64,000 bases of DNA, from positions 3,734-67,733 of the forward strand of contig JBCBIY010000015.1 of the NCBI GenBank assembly GCA_038523925.1. The letters run 5' to 3'. The position numbers and the translations under genes are program-made. The notes under the pieces were generated by a model. The model worked only from the letters and a program-made list of their open reading frames with translations, did no database searches and was not told where the DNA came from. Shown piece by piece: positions 18,462 to 26,963 of the stretch; positions within the stretch are counted from its first letter, which is position 1; each line of letters opens with the position of its first letter. The DNA comes from JBCBWG01 sp038523925. Its GTDB lineage: Bacteria; Pseudomonadota; Alphaproteobacteria; Rhizobiales; Hyphomicrobiaceae.

Positions 18462-18520
18462 TTGGCGAAATCTGCCCGGTTTTGGCGAGATGTGTCCGGC
18501 ATTTGGCGAAAATTGTCCTG
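18462..18520. mobile_element. Solo end of an IS21-like element (remnant)
   Basis: Three tandem units of about 20 bp, TTGGCGAAATCTGCCCGG (from 18462), TTTGGCGAGATGTGTCCGG (from 18481) and TTTGGCGAAAATTGTCCTG (from 18502). Multiple terminal repeats of the type TTTGGCGAAATNTGTCCGG are characteristic of IS21-family ends, from my knowledge of that family. No istA or istB sequence is nearby, so this is a relic end. Between 18118 and 18688 I see no gene other than these repeats. Confidence 0.5.
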
Positions 18521-18688
18521 TTAGGTTGGCACCAGTACCGCCATCTTGGGCTCCGGTATTTCGACTTTGAGATGGCAGATGAGCCACTCAGTTTGGCAGC
18601 ACACTCGACGCAATCGGTCCCTCGGTGACCCTGCGCGGTCGCGATCGCCAAGTTGGGTCGACTGCATCGGATGTGGGGGAGGCCGAGA

Positions 18689-19705
18689 ATGACGACAGTG
18701 AGCAATGGAACCGCAATGACTGTCGTCGCATTCGCACTCTCACGCGGCGTTACGATGCCCGATATTGAAGATGTGATGGGCATCACGTGTCACGAACTCA
18801 TGGCCCCCGAAGCACGCCCGCCAGAGGAGGTCATGCCAAGGATTGTGGGTTTCCTTGGTGACCGGTTTCCTGATGAACCAATTGCGCTGGACTTGGCACG
18901 TGCGGCTCCATTTTCGTTCTTCGGCGGTCTCGCTAACGGTGCCCGTTTTGCGGATGATCTGCGCACGGCAATCAAGCTTCTAGCAAAAAACTGCGCAATC
19001 ATTTCTGACCAACTGGAACTGATCTTTCGTGAGGACCAATGCGAAGCAATACTGATTTCGCGTCATCCTTTGAACTACATCGATAGTGGACGCTCAGCCG
19101 AAATCGGTTCCGCCCTGATTGCACGGCTCTTTTCCGAGTTTCTCGGACTGCCTGACTGTATTTAGAGAATAACCTTTTCGCACGCGCCAAACTGCGCAGT
19201 CGATCACTACGTCGATTACTTTGGTGTGCCTGTCGAGTTCAATGCGGAAGATATCATCGTATCCATAAAGCCGGAAAAGCTGGATCTGCGGATCGAGCAC
19301 GCGAATGTGGAGCTCTTCAACTACGTTCAGACGCACCTTAGCGGGATCAAAAAGCAGATTGATGCTGCCAAAGAGCCACGCGAACTTAAGGCACTCAGGA
19401 GAGCCGCCGCCGAAAACGCAAGAGCCGGTGTATTCGGCACAACCAGTGTTGCCGCCGCAGCCAACATGAGCATGCGCACGGCACAGCGAATTGCTGCCGA
19501 GCACGGCATCACCGTTCAGGGCCTGATCGATCAAGTGCGTGAGCACCGGGCGACTGAGCTGTTGCGGGACAAGCGCCACGACATTGGCTCCATCGCGTTC
19601 CTGCTCGGGTACTCAGACGAACGAGCGTTCCGGCGAGCTTTTCAAAGGTGGACTGGAGAATCGCCTTCCGATTTCCGAAAACGTTTCAATAAGCAGATCG
19701 AATAG
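18689..19705 (+). pseudogene. AraC-family regulator interrupted by an in-frame amber stop
   Basis: Two reading segments in the same frame make one 338-codon AraC-type regulator. The first (18689-19165) is the N-terminal ligand-binding-like domain. TAG at 19163-19165 interrupts it after LPDCI, and the frame continues without a shift as RITFSHAPNC...FGVPVEF. This is the point in related regulators where the domain normally reads through. The second segment ends with a complete AraC helix-turn-helix pair (AFLLGYSDERAFRRAFQRWTGESP). GGGGAGG before the ATG at 18689 supports the start. It is probably inactive, and probably once controlled the following DUF1772/flavocytochrome genes. Confidence 0.8.
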
Positions 19706-19826
19706 AACCTACGGTTTCTGACGATCTAACCTTTCGAGAAAATCAAACGAACCAATCGTGGCTGAGCAGTGCTCGGCAACGAACGATCCTTTACGTCCTC
19801 AACTCAAAACACAACCGGAGGCTAAA

Positions 19827-20288
19827 ATGAGAATTATCTCACAATTCGCAACCACTATGTTCGGGCTATTGGCGGGAGGCATGGTGTTGATCGCAACAGG
19901 GCTTGTGCCGTACTGGCGATCACTAGAACCTGCGGCGTTCACACAGGTGTTTTCGACAAGCCTGCCCACCGTTGGTGGAACCATGATTGCTCTGACGATC
20001 CTTGGGACCGGCTCCATGGTTCTGGCTGCCGGTCTGGCGATGTGGAAACAGTTACCCGAAAAACTTTGGCTTGTTGCAGGCGCGATCGCCACACTCGTCA
20101 TGCTGGTCTGCGTTCCACTTTATTTCGGTGCTGCCAATCCGCTCGTTGCCGGTGGCACCTTGAGTGCTGACGCCATAACAGCCGAGCTCGCAACCTGGCA
20201 ACAGATGCACTGGTTCCGCACCATTGTCGGCGTCCTTGGTCTCTTCTGCGCAGTCCGCGCCGGATACGTCGCCTCAAGACCAAACTGA
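19827..20288 (+). CDS. DUF1772-like membrane protein
   Basis: A 153-aa integral membrane protein with four predicted transmembrane segments (about residues 8-28, 50-72, 80-102 and 130-148). The pattern PYWRSLEP in the first loop and a C-terminal WQQMHWFRTIVGVLGL resemble DUF1772 (anthrone-oxygenase-like) proteins. CGGAGG before the ATG at 19827 supports the start. It is 47 bases upstream of the interrupted flavocytochrome gene and probably in the same transcript. The function is unknown. Confidence 0.7.
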   Translation: MRIISQFATTMFGLLAGGMVLIATGLVPYWRSLEPAAFTQVFSTSLPTVGGTMIALTILGTGSMVLAAGLAMWKQLPEKLWLVAGAIATLVMLVCVPLYFGAANPLVAGGTLSADAITAELATWQQMHWFRTIVGVLGLFCAVRAGYVASRPN

Positions 20289-20335
20289 ATTCACCTCAAA
20301 TCCACGAAAGAAAAGTCTAAAAGGGAGGCGAGATC

Positions 20336-21598
20336 ATGCTTCGTCTACAAGGTATAAACGTCGTTATCGCGCTCATCGTCGCTTTCGCCATACTGCATCT
20401 CGCCTTTGCGCCTGAGCATCACTCAACCAGGACGACATGGGCAACTTTGCTCGGTGGCATAGGCTTTCTATTGATGACCTGTTCTGTTGTGTTGGCCACG
20501 CGGTTGGAAGCCTTCGAAGAGATCTTCGGTGGACTGGATCGAATGTACCAGGTCCACCGTGTGGCAGGCACGTTTACCGGCGTTTTTGCTCTCATCCACT
20601 TCTTCGGAATTCCAAAGGAGTTGCCGGCTGGTGTTGATCCGATTGTGAACTCGACCTTTCCATCCGCGCAGATCGGTATGGCGTCAATGGTCTTACTGGT
20701 GATCGGTCTGTTCGTCGCGTTGAACCGCAAGATCAGCTACTCGCGTTGGCGAAACCCTCACAAGGTCATGGCTCTCGTTTACATCCTCGTCATTGGCCAT
20801 TTCATGAATGCGCCTGGGGCATTCTATGAGCGGTTCAGTGCATCTGGCATCTTGCTCATCGTGGCGGCACTGATCGGCACCGTCGCACTCGTCTATACGA
20901 TGTTTGGCATGAATAAGCGCACGGCAACGCCGTTCACCATAGAGGCTGTCAACTCTCTTGAAAGAGCAACCGAGGTGGTTCTGAAGCCAGTTGGTGACAT
21001 GCTGAAGTTCAAGCCCGGTCAGTTTGCCTTTGTTGAAATTCAAGGCAAAGGATGGTCGGAACCGCACCCGTTCACGATTTCCAGTGCACCCGGTGAGAAC
21101 CGCCTGCGGTTCACCATGAAGGTTCTTGGCGATTGGACCAGAAAGGTGCGTGAAGAGCTGGAACCTGGCGGCAAAGTTCTTGTTCGCGGCCCCTATGGCC
21201 GGTTTGATGCTGCGAAAGCCGACGGCAAGAAACAGGTCTGGATTGCGGGAGGGATCGGCCTGACACCGTTCTTGTCAAAGCTTCGCGCAATGGAGAAGGG
21301 AGACGCGCGTGAAATCCATTTCGCCTACGCTGCCCGCAATAAGGACGAGGCGATCTTCCTCGATGAGCTGACGTCCATCGCCGCCGAGCGTAGCAACGTT
21401 ACGCTCTATACTCTGTTTTCCGATGAAGGTGACTTTGCCCGAATTGATGTGGCCAAAGCCAGACTGCCAGACCCACTCTCTGAGTATGAGTAATTCATCT
21501 GCGGGCCGAAGCCGATGGTTGATGGCCTGATGAAAGACCTCAAGGGCGAAGGCGTAAAGCGCACTCGAATTCACACGGAAGCATTTGAGTTTAGATGA
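20336..21598 (+). pseudogene. Ferric-reductase-like flavocytochrome interrupted by an in-frame TAA
   Basis: The frame encodes an N-terminal ferric-reductase-like haem membrane domain, with candidate haem histidines in VHRVAGTFTG, IHFFG, HKVMALVYIL and GHFMNAPG. An FAD-binding domain (EPHPFTISSAPG) and an NAD-binding domain (GGIGLTPFLSKL) follow. TAA at 21491-21493 stops it after LSEYE. The same frame resumes at once with FICGPKPMVDGL, the family's terminal CGPxxM motif, and ends at 21598. The stop therefore removes the final 35 codons, including the conserved Cys-Gly-Pro. GGGAGG supports the ATG. Loss of the CGP motif should abolish or impair NAD(P)H use. Confidence 0.82.
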
Positions 21599-21705
21599 GT
21601 AGCGCGAGCGAGCTGGCAGGCTTGCCGTCAATCGCAACCCTGCCGGCAGATCACTCTTAGCCAATCGGGCTTGCCCCGGTGGCCTGCAAAACAAGGAATG
21701 AACGC

Positions 21706-21990
21706 ATGTGGAATTGTAAGAGGTGGAGCGCTCGTCGACATGAGAAGGTGGAGAACGTCATGTGCAGAGGCCGTCGGCAGCGGCAGCCGGGAAGGAACCA
21801 TGCTTTTGACGAATATCGCGAGGAAACGTTGCGTCGGCTCGACGACGAGCAAAATGAATTCAGCGAGTTTCTCACACGCCTTCGCATGGCAAAGGACAAG
21901 GCCGAGTTCGATCAGTTCATGAGTAATCGGACAGCGCGGTCGTCTGTTCCGTCGGTAGGCGCCGGATCTAGAGATCGCGTCCAGAGCTGA
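21706..21990 (+). pseudogene. Truncated DUF2852 gene (C-terminal part only)
   Basis: The 94-aa frame carries the conserved DUF2852 C-terminus, HAFDEYREETLRRLDDEQNE then FLTRLRMAKDKAEFDQFM. DUF2852 proteins normally begin with one or two membrane segments, and none is present here: the N-terminal part is a basic stretch without hydrophobic runs. AAGGAA 7 bases before the ATG at 21706 could allow translation of the soluble coiled region. I regard it as a remnant in a decaying region, though a short functional derivative is not excluded. Confidence 0.6.
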
Positions 21991-22079
21991 GAGATGCTGC
22001 AACTGCTCAAGTCCGCTTCGAGCAACGCGCACAATTGGTGCGATGCGCAACAAAGAAGTTGGCGATGACGGCTGTGGGT

Positions 22080-22153
22080 CATCTGCGGCCGTTCTGCTGG
22101 GCCTGACGATGCCCGCTTTATTGTTGAGAGCGGACAGAAGCAGTGGTGGCGGT
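22080..22153. repeat. Diverged intergenic repeat, pair with 27725-27797
   Basis: The sequence GGCCGTTCTG, a GCCCGCTTTATTGTTGA block, GCGGACA and GTGGTGGCGGT recur in the same order at 27725-27797 with roughly 70% identity by eye. Both copies are intergenic. This resembles a dispersed non-coding repeat; which element it came from is unknown. Confidence 0.45.
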
Positions 22154-22219
22154 CAGCAACGCGCCAACTTTTGCAATCGTGATCAAGCCTCATCGGGCGC
22201 GGCAGGATTAGGCCACGAG

Positions 22220-22335
22220 CCCCGTGACCGAGGAAGCCGAATTCGGCGGCTCGACGCGCTGCTGCGTCCGCGCACTTTGGCCAACGTCCACTAGGCAACC
22301 AGAGGCAGTCGGGTAGGGCTCTTCGGCCCTGGGCC
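22220..22335. repeat. Diverged intergenic repeat, copy C
   Basis: Starts CCCCGTGACCGAGGAAGCCGA, identical over about 20 bases to copy A (around 18220-18242). It continues with the CGACGCGCTGC, GCACTTTGGCC and CTGGGCC blocks shared with copies A and B. Nothing coding is visible between the DUF2852 remnant and the histidine kinase. Confidence 0.5.
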
Positions 22336-22405
22336 AGTCTGCCGACCTCACATATGCTAGGGATGCCGCGCGACTGTCTCATACAGCGGACCAAAGGTAG
22401 GCCTG

Positions 22406-23497
22406 ATGCGAGCTGATGCTCACCCCCGACAGTCGGAACGCCTGGCCGCCCTGCGTAGCTTTGGCATTCTCGACACGCCGAGAGAGCGTGATTTCGACGA
22501 GGTCGTCGAACTCATCGCAACGATCTGCGAGGCGCCGATTGCAGTTGTGAATTTGATTGATGAACATCGGCAATGGTTCAAGGCCGAGGTTGGACTGGGC
22601 GTCCGTGAAACCCCACTCGAGACCTCTATTTGTTCCCACGTGATCTTGATACCGGGCCTGACCATCATCCCTGACACGCTCAATGACCCGCGTTGCAACG
22701 ACAATCCACTTTGCCTGGACGAACCCAACCTTCGCTTTTACGCCGGCATGTGTCTTCAAACCGACAAAGGGCTGCCGATCGGCACGCTGTGCGTCTTAGA
22801 CACCAAGCCCCGGGAGCTATCCGAGCTGCAAAAGCAGGCTCTTCAAGTGATGGGCCGGCAGGTCATGCGGCAGATTGAGCTCTCCAAAGCGCTCCATTTG
22901 TCCGATTTGCAGCGTAAGGAAGTCGACCATCGGGTCAAAAATTCACTGTCGATTATTAGCGCAACGTTATCTATGCAAGCGCGCCAAGTCAGTGATCGTG
23001 CTGCAGCAGACGCTCTTTCAAAGGCGCGCAATCGCATTACCGCCATAGGGCAGGTGCACGAGCAACTACAACAAGCAGCCGAGCATGGCCGCATCGAAGT
23101 TGAGACGTTCTTTGGCGGCCTGAAAGCCGCTTTGTCAGAAGCGGCGCCTGCGGACACTGAGATCATCGTTGTCATGCCAGATGTCAAAGTCGCCACAGAA
23201 GACGCAGTTCATCTCGGTATCGTCACGAACGAACTGATTACGAATTCCATGAAGCATGGCTGCACCGACGGTCCGCTGCTGGTAACACTTACTGGTCGAA
23301 CAGAAGCCGGCCGATTAGTTATTGAAGTATCTGATAACGGGCCTGGGCTCCCCGAGGATTTTAATCCAGAGAAGCGTTCCGGTCTTGGTCTGAAGGTGTG
23401 TCATAAACTCGTTGAGTCCCTGGGCGGTCAATTAACGTGGACGACCTCGCAAGAAGGGACATGCTTCCAATTCTCGGTTCCAATCAAGGTGTCTTAA
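22406..23497 (+). CDS. GAF-domain sensor histidine kinase (HisKA_2 type)
   Basis: A 363-aa cytoplasmic sensor kinase. Residues 25-155 form a GAF domain (APIAVVNLIDEHRQWFKAEV, then GLPIGTLCVLD). Residues 165-215 form a HisKA_2 dimerisation helix with phospho-acceptor H175 in KEVDHRVKNSL. The remainder is an HATPase with the N box NELITNSMKHG and G boxes VSDNGPGLP and RSGLGLKV. AAAGG about 8 bases upstream supports the ATG at 22406. No partner response regulator is adjacent. HisKA_2 kinases often feed the alphaproteobacterial general stress response or light/redox sensing, which is inference. Confidence 0.88.
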   Translation: MRADAHPRQSERLAALRSFGILDTPRERDFDEVVELIATICEAPIAVVNLIDEHRQWFKAEVGLGVRETPLETSICSHVILIPGLTIIPDTLNDPRCNDNPLCLDEPNLRFYAGMCLQTDKGLPIGTLCVLDTKPRELSELQKQALQVMGRQVMRQIELSKALHLSDLQRKEVDHRVKNSLSIISATLSMQARQVSDRAAADALSKARNRITAIGQVHEQLQQAAEHGRIEVETFFGGLKAALSEAAPADTEIIVVMPDVKVATEDAVHLGIVTNELITNSMKHGCTDGPLLVTLTGRTEAGRLVIEVSDNGPGLPEDFNPEKRSGLGLKVCHKLVESLGGQLTWTTSQEGTCFQFSVPIKVS

Positions 23498-23528
23498 CAG
23501 TGGCCCTCGCTCAGTCTCGCCGCCCTTT

Positions 23529-23591
23529 AAGGCGTGGCCGCAGAGCGCGGTGCTGAAGTCATCGACTGGCCAGCCGACCGCGGCGATGGAC
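23529..23591 (+). pseudogene. Decayed fragment of a second AAC(3)-I-like gene
   Basis: About 60 bases align with the acetyltransferase gene at 17957-18019, and the encoded residues remain readable: GVAAERGAEVIDWPADRGDG against GVAAERGADVIYVQADRGDA. The upstream codon is TAA and no further coding match is seen on either side. The block is followed by the same intergenic repeat as the intact gene, so it is the remains of a duplicated gene-plus-flank segment. Confidence 0.6.
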
Positions 23592-23636
23592 GGTCGAACG
23601 CAAAGCCTTCGCTCCCAGCGCGACCGCGTACCACGA

Positions 23637-23837
23637 CCCGTCGGTCGAAGTCTGAGCGGTGACGTCGCCGCAAGTGAAGACGTGCGTGCCGTGGCACTGC
23701 CCAGCCATTGGGGTCATGTGGCTCCTCCACCGAGGACGCCAAAGTCGATGGCCCGACGCGCTGCCGCGCCAGAACACTTTGCCTGCCGTCCACTCGGCAT
23801 TCAGAACCGGACGAAGATGGCGCTTCGGCTCCGGGCC
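23637..23837. repeat. Diverged intergenic repeat, copy B
   Basis: Aligns with copy A downstream of the acetyltransferase gene, with GTCGGTCGAAGTC, ACCGAGGACGCC, GATGGCCCGACGCGCTGCC, GAACACTTTG and CTCCGGGCC in matching order. The whole 23498-24045 stretch holds no intact gene, only this repeat and the acetyltransferase fragment. Confidence 0.55.
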
Positions 23838-24045
23838 ACGAGGCGACGACGCCGGACCTTGAGTGCGAAGCTAGATTGTCCGCATCGACCAACTGCGGAC
23901 ATGGCTCTGGATGATCGAGATTGCGATTTGACCCGTCGACCTTATCGAAGAGGGGTTCGCTTTGGCATTTTATAGAGCGGCATGAGAGGTCCGTCATTTG
24001 GGCGGCCTTGCCGGTGGCGATCACCCCCGCGACACCACCTGACAG

Positions 24046-25539
24046 CTAAGATGCAAGCAGTCCCGCCTCGAGAATTTTCATTGTAGCACCAGCGCGTGTT
24101 CGGACACCGAGCTTGCGATAAACGTTCTCCAAATGCGTGCCCACGGTCTTGGGTGAGAGGTCCAGCAAACCGGCGATCTGCTTGTTGGTCAGTCCCTTGG
24201 CAAGGAAAGCTGCAACCTCTTTTTCGCGATCAGTGAGATTCGGGAGAGAGCTGGATTCGAGAACGGTAGAGACCCGGCGAACGTTACCCGTTATGACGTC
24301 TTGTGCCGTCGCAATGATGGCGTCATCGAAGCGGTTCGTGCCAACCTCGCCAACCAAGAATGCCTGCAGAGCCTTGCGACGTGTCGCACAATCCGCCTGG
24401 GGCGAATATGGAGCTGCCGTTTCTCCAAGTGCAACGGCCAACTGCACAATGCGCGCTTCAGTCGAGATGGAAGACGCTGTCAATCCACGATGGCCGCCAC
24501 TACCGTCCAGACGCTCATATGCGAGAGATGCAATGCGCGCCTCGTCCGCCAGCCCCGGACTCCGGGACAGGATCCGTTCGGTCCAATGGGGAGCTAATCT
24601 GCGCGCCTCGCTCTGCGTTTGCGCGGCAGTCGTGATTTCTGCGCTCGGCACGGCAACGAAACCGAGCTGGCTCAGGCTTGCTGCACGCCTGACGCGCTCG
24701 CACACATTGTGTTCTTGCCCAAGCCCGTGAGCTATTGCTTGCGCATAACGACCAGCCAAACGTCCGAGGCCAACACGTTCCGGTTGCTTTAAGTCGGCAT
24801 AGTCGCTCAGCAACTCGCACATATGGTCGATACCAAAGGTCGGCGCGCTCGCACCGATTGCACAACATTTCAGAGCATAATCGACGATGCTTACCTTTGA
24901 AGCTTCAGCAAGCCAGTGTGCTCCTTCCTTTCCAACAATCGTTGCAATGTGTGGATCGTAGATCCGTCCTCCACGTGACTGGATGAGAACGCTGGCCCGG
25001 GTTGCACCGTAGTTGCGAGAGAAAACTTCAAGGTCGCTCGCTGCCGACACAAACTGCGCGCACATATGAATGGCATCACCGCGCTTGATGCCTGGAAATC
25101 CGCTTCCATCCCAATTCTCGAAGAGATCGACAATGCTATTTGCAAGGCGTTCGTCAAAACTTGCGCGTTTTGAGATCTCGATCGCCGCGTCACAATGCAT
25201 TTCTGCCAAAGGCTGAACCAGACTGTGGATCGAGACGGTCGGCGGCTCTTTTGATACGAACGGATTTCGGTCAGCAATGAGTTCGCTTCGTCCCCGGATG
25301 TCATCTCCGAGTAGTTCGGCAAACTCGCGCGCATTCGCAGTGCAGCCTGCCCATCGGATCATCGCAAGTTGAGCGCTCGCGGATCGTGTCCAGATCGGCG
25401 CGCCGGCCCTTTCAGCAATGCGCGCAGCCAGAATGGCAGTGAGCGGAGAGTGTTGTGGCGGCTGCCCCATGCTCAGGTCTCCGGCAAAGGCAATCGCGCC
25501 CAAAAACTGTTCCTGCACAGCCAAGCACCTCGCTGTCAT
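24046..25539 (-). CDS. HD-GYP-like protein with LuxR-type DNA-binding domain
   Basis: A 497-aa protein. The N-terminal 400 residues resemble HD-GYP phosphohydrolases, but key motifs are altered. One half carries MHCDAAIEI and NWDGSGFPGIKRGD (GFP instead of GYP), the other ERLDGSGGHRGL. The C-terminal 65 residues are a clear LuxR helix-turn-helix (LTDREKEVAAFLAKGLTNKQ and LSPKTVGTHLENVYRKLGV). This architecture is known in a family of regulators. Cyclic-di-GMP hydrolysis is doubtful given the motifs, so it may sense a ligand instead. ATG at 25539 is chosen over the upstream TTG at 25560. Confidence 0.82.
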   Translation of the reverse strand: MTARCLAVQEQFLGAIAFAGDLSMGQPPQHSPLTAILAARIAERAGAPIWTRSASAQLAMIRWAGCTANAREFAELLGDDIRGRSELIADRNPFVSKEPPTVSIHSLVQPLAEMHCDAAIEISKRASFDERLANSIVDLFENWDGSGFPGIKRGDAIHMCAQFVSAASDLEVFSRNYGATRASVLIQSRGGRIYDPHIATIVGKEGAHWLAEASKVSIVDYALKCCAIGASAPTFGIDHMCELLSDYADLKQPERVGLGRLAGRYAQAIAHGLGQEHNVCERVRRAASLSQLGFVAVPSAEITTAAQTQSEARRLAPHWTERILSRSPGLADEARIASLAYERLDGSGGHRGLTASSISTEARIVQLAVALGETAAPYSPQADCATRRKALQAFLVGEVGTNRFDDAIIATAQDVITGNVRRVSTVLESSSLPNLTDREKEVAAFLAKGLTNKQIAGLLDLSPKTVGTHLENVYRKLGVRTRAGATMKILEAGLLAS

Positions 25540-25687
25540 GAGCGTCACTCTCTCGATCAAACCTGATTACCATCATAACGCGTGAAAGCCCTCAGGCATT
25601 TGCCCGATACTTTTGCAACGACACGCCCGTTAGACCGAAACCGTGCGCAACAGAAGGAGCGCACGGATCACGAGGAGTCTGATAAAC

Positions 25688-26290
25688 ATGATTAGAAGTT
25701 TAGTTGCTGCCGCTTGTGCAAGCACTCTGTTGTCCATGTCTCTCAGCACAGCAGCCGAGGCGGCCGGTGTACGTGTTCGAGGGGCTATCAAGGCGATTTC
25801 CGACAACTCTGTCACGGTCGCGACGTCTGCCGGCCAGGATGTCAAGGTGAAGCTCGCGAATCCGGTTGTTCTCCTTTATCGCGACATCGCCTTTTCAGAG
25901 GTTCCCAAGAACGCGTACGTCGCGGTTCCTTCGATCGCGGCACCGGACGGCGCGCGGCGCGCTTTGGGACTTATTGTCTTTCCCGAAAAAATGAGAGGTC
26001 TCAACGAAGGCTTCAAAGCCTGGGATCTCGGGACAGAAAGCAAGATGACAAACGCCACGCTTGCAAAGGTCACTGACAAGGGCGGTGAACGTGTCCTGAC
26101 CGTCACCTATGGGGCCACATCACAAAAGGTTCTTGTGCCTCGGTACGTCCCAATTACGACGTTCGCACCGGCACCTGATCGCAAACTAGAGGTCGGCCTA
26201 AACGTCGTGATTTTTGCCGATGATAAGACCGGCGCGCTGACCGGCAAGTTTGTCGGCGTGCACGAGAATGGTGACCTGCCACCTATCTGA
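25688..26290 (+). CDS. Exported protein of unknown function, upstream of cytochrome b / MsrP-like pair
   Basis: A 200-aa protein with a signal peptide (residues 1-25, ending STAAEAAG). A beta-rich domain follows, beginning VRVRGAIKAISDNSVTVATSAGQDVKVKL, a pattern seen in DUF5666-like proteins. GAGGAG about 10 bases before the ATG at 25688 supports the start. Spacing of 40 bases to the cytochrome b gene suggests one operon, so it may be a periplasmic partner of that redox pair (inference). Confidence 0.7.
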   Translation: MIRSLVAAACASTLLSMSLSTAAEAAGVRVRGAIKAISDNSVTVATSAGQDVKVKLANPVVLLYRDIAFSEVPKNAYVAVPSIAAPDGARRALGLIVFPEKMRGLNEGFKAWDLGTESKMTNATLAKVTDKGGERVLTVTYGATSQKVLVPRYVPITTFAPAPDRKLEVGLNVVIFADDKTGALTGKFVGVHENGDLPPI

Positions 26291-26330
26291 CGAAAGGTCC
26301 GTGACACGTTAAGAGCAAAGGCAAGTGAGC

Positions 26331-26963
26331 ATGCGCCAGATTAAACATAGATCGCCACATGCCCTATGGCTTCGTCTGGCGCACTGGACACTTGCCATCT
26401 CGACACTCGGTCTCATATCCAGCGGGTTTGCAATCTTCAACGCGGCACCGTTCTACGACATCTCATTCCCAACTGTGATTGCGCTGGGCACTGACCTCAC
26501 AGGTGCGCTCCGCTGGCACTTTCTCTTCATTTGGACATTCGCCGGAAGTCTGTCCCTGCTGATACTGGGGCGGCTTATTAAAACACGGAGTGCGCCGCCA
26601 CTCATCCCGATCCGCGCGTCGAAGGTGCGGGTTGAGATTGTGGATACCTTTCGACTGAAGCTGGCTCATCAGCCGGGCGTGTACATTCACACACAACGGC
26701 TCCTCTACTTGGGTTGCTTTGCCTTACTTGCACTCGCGCTCCTTTCAGGCCTCGTTCTCTGGAAGCCTGTCCAGCTTCAGGCGCTGGCTTCGGTCGTCGG
26801 CGGATATGAGCTCGCTAGGCGCATACACTTTTGGTCAATGACCGGGCTGGGTGCCTTTATTGCGGTTCACCTCACAATGGTTCTCGTCGCGCCCTCAACG
26901 CTTCTGGGCATGCTGTTTGGCGCCCGAGTGCCTCGGAGTGAGAAAAGTTCGGAAAAATCATGA
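26331..26963 (+). CDS. Cytochrome b561-type membrane protein
   Basis: A 210-aa haem-binding membrane protein with four transmembrane segments. Candidate haem ligands are the histidines in LRLAHWTLA, LRWHFLFIW and RRIHFWSMTGLGAFIAVH, as in bacterial di-haem cytochrome b / hydrogenase cytochrome b proteins. The ATG at 26331 has AAAGG 9 bases upstream; a GTG at 26325 is less well placed. Its stop overlaps the start of the molybdoenzyme gene (ATGA at 26960-26963). It most likely passes quinol electrons to that enzyme, or receives them. Confidence 0.85.
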   Translation: MRQIKHRSPHALWLRLAHWTLAISTLGLISSGFAIFNAAPFYDISFPTVIALGTDLTGALRWHFLFIWTFAGSLSLLILGRLIKTRSAPPLIPIRASKVRVEIVDTFRLKLAHQPGVYIHTQRLLYLGCFALLALALLSGLVLWKPVQLQALASVVGGYELARRIHFWSMTGLGAFIAVHLTMVLVAPSTLLGMLFGARVPRSEKSSEKS

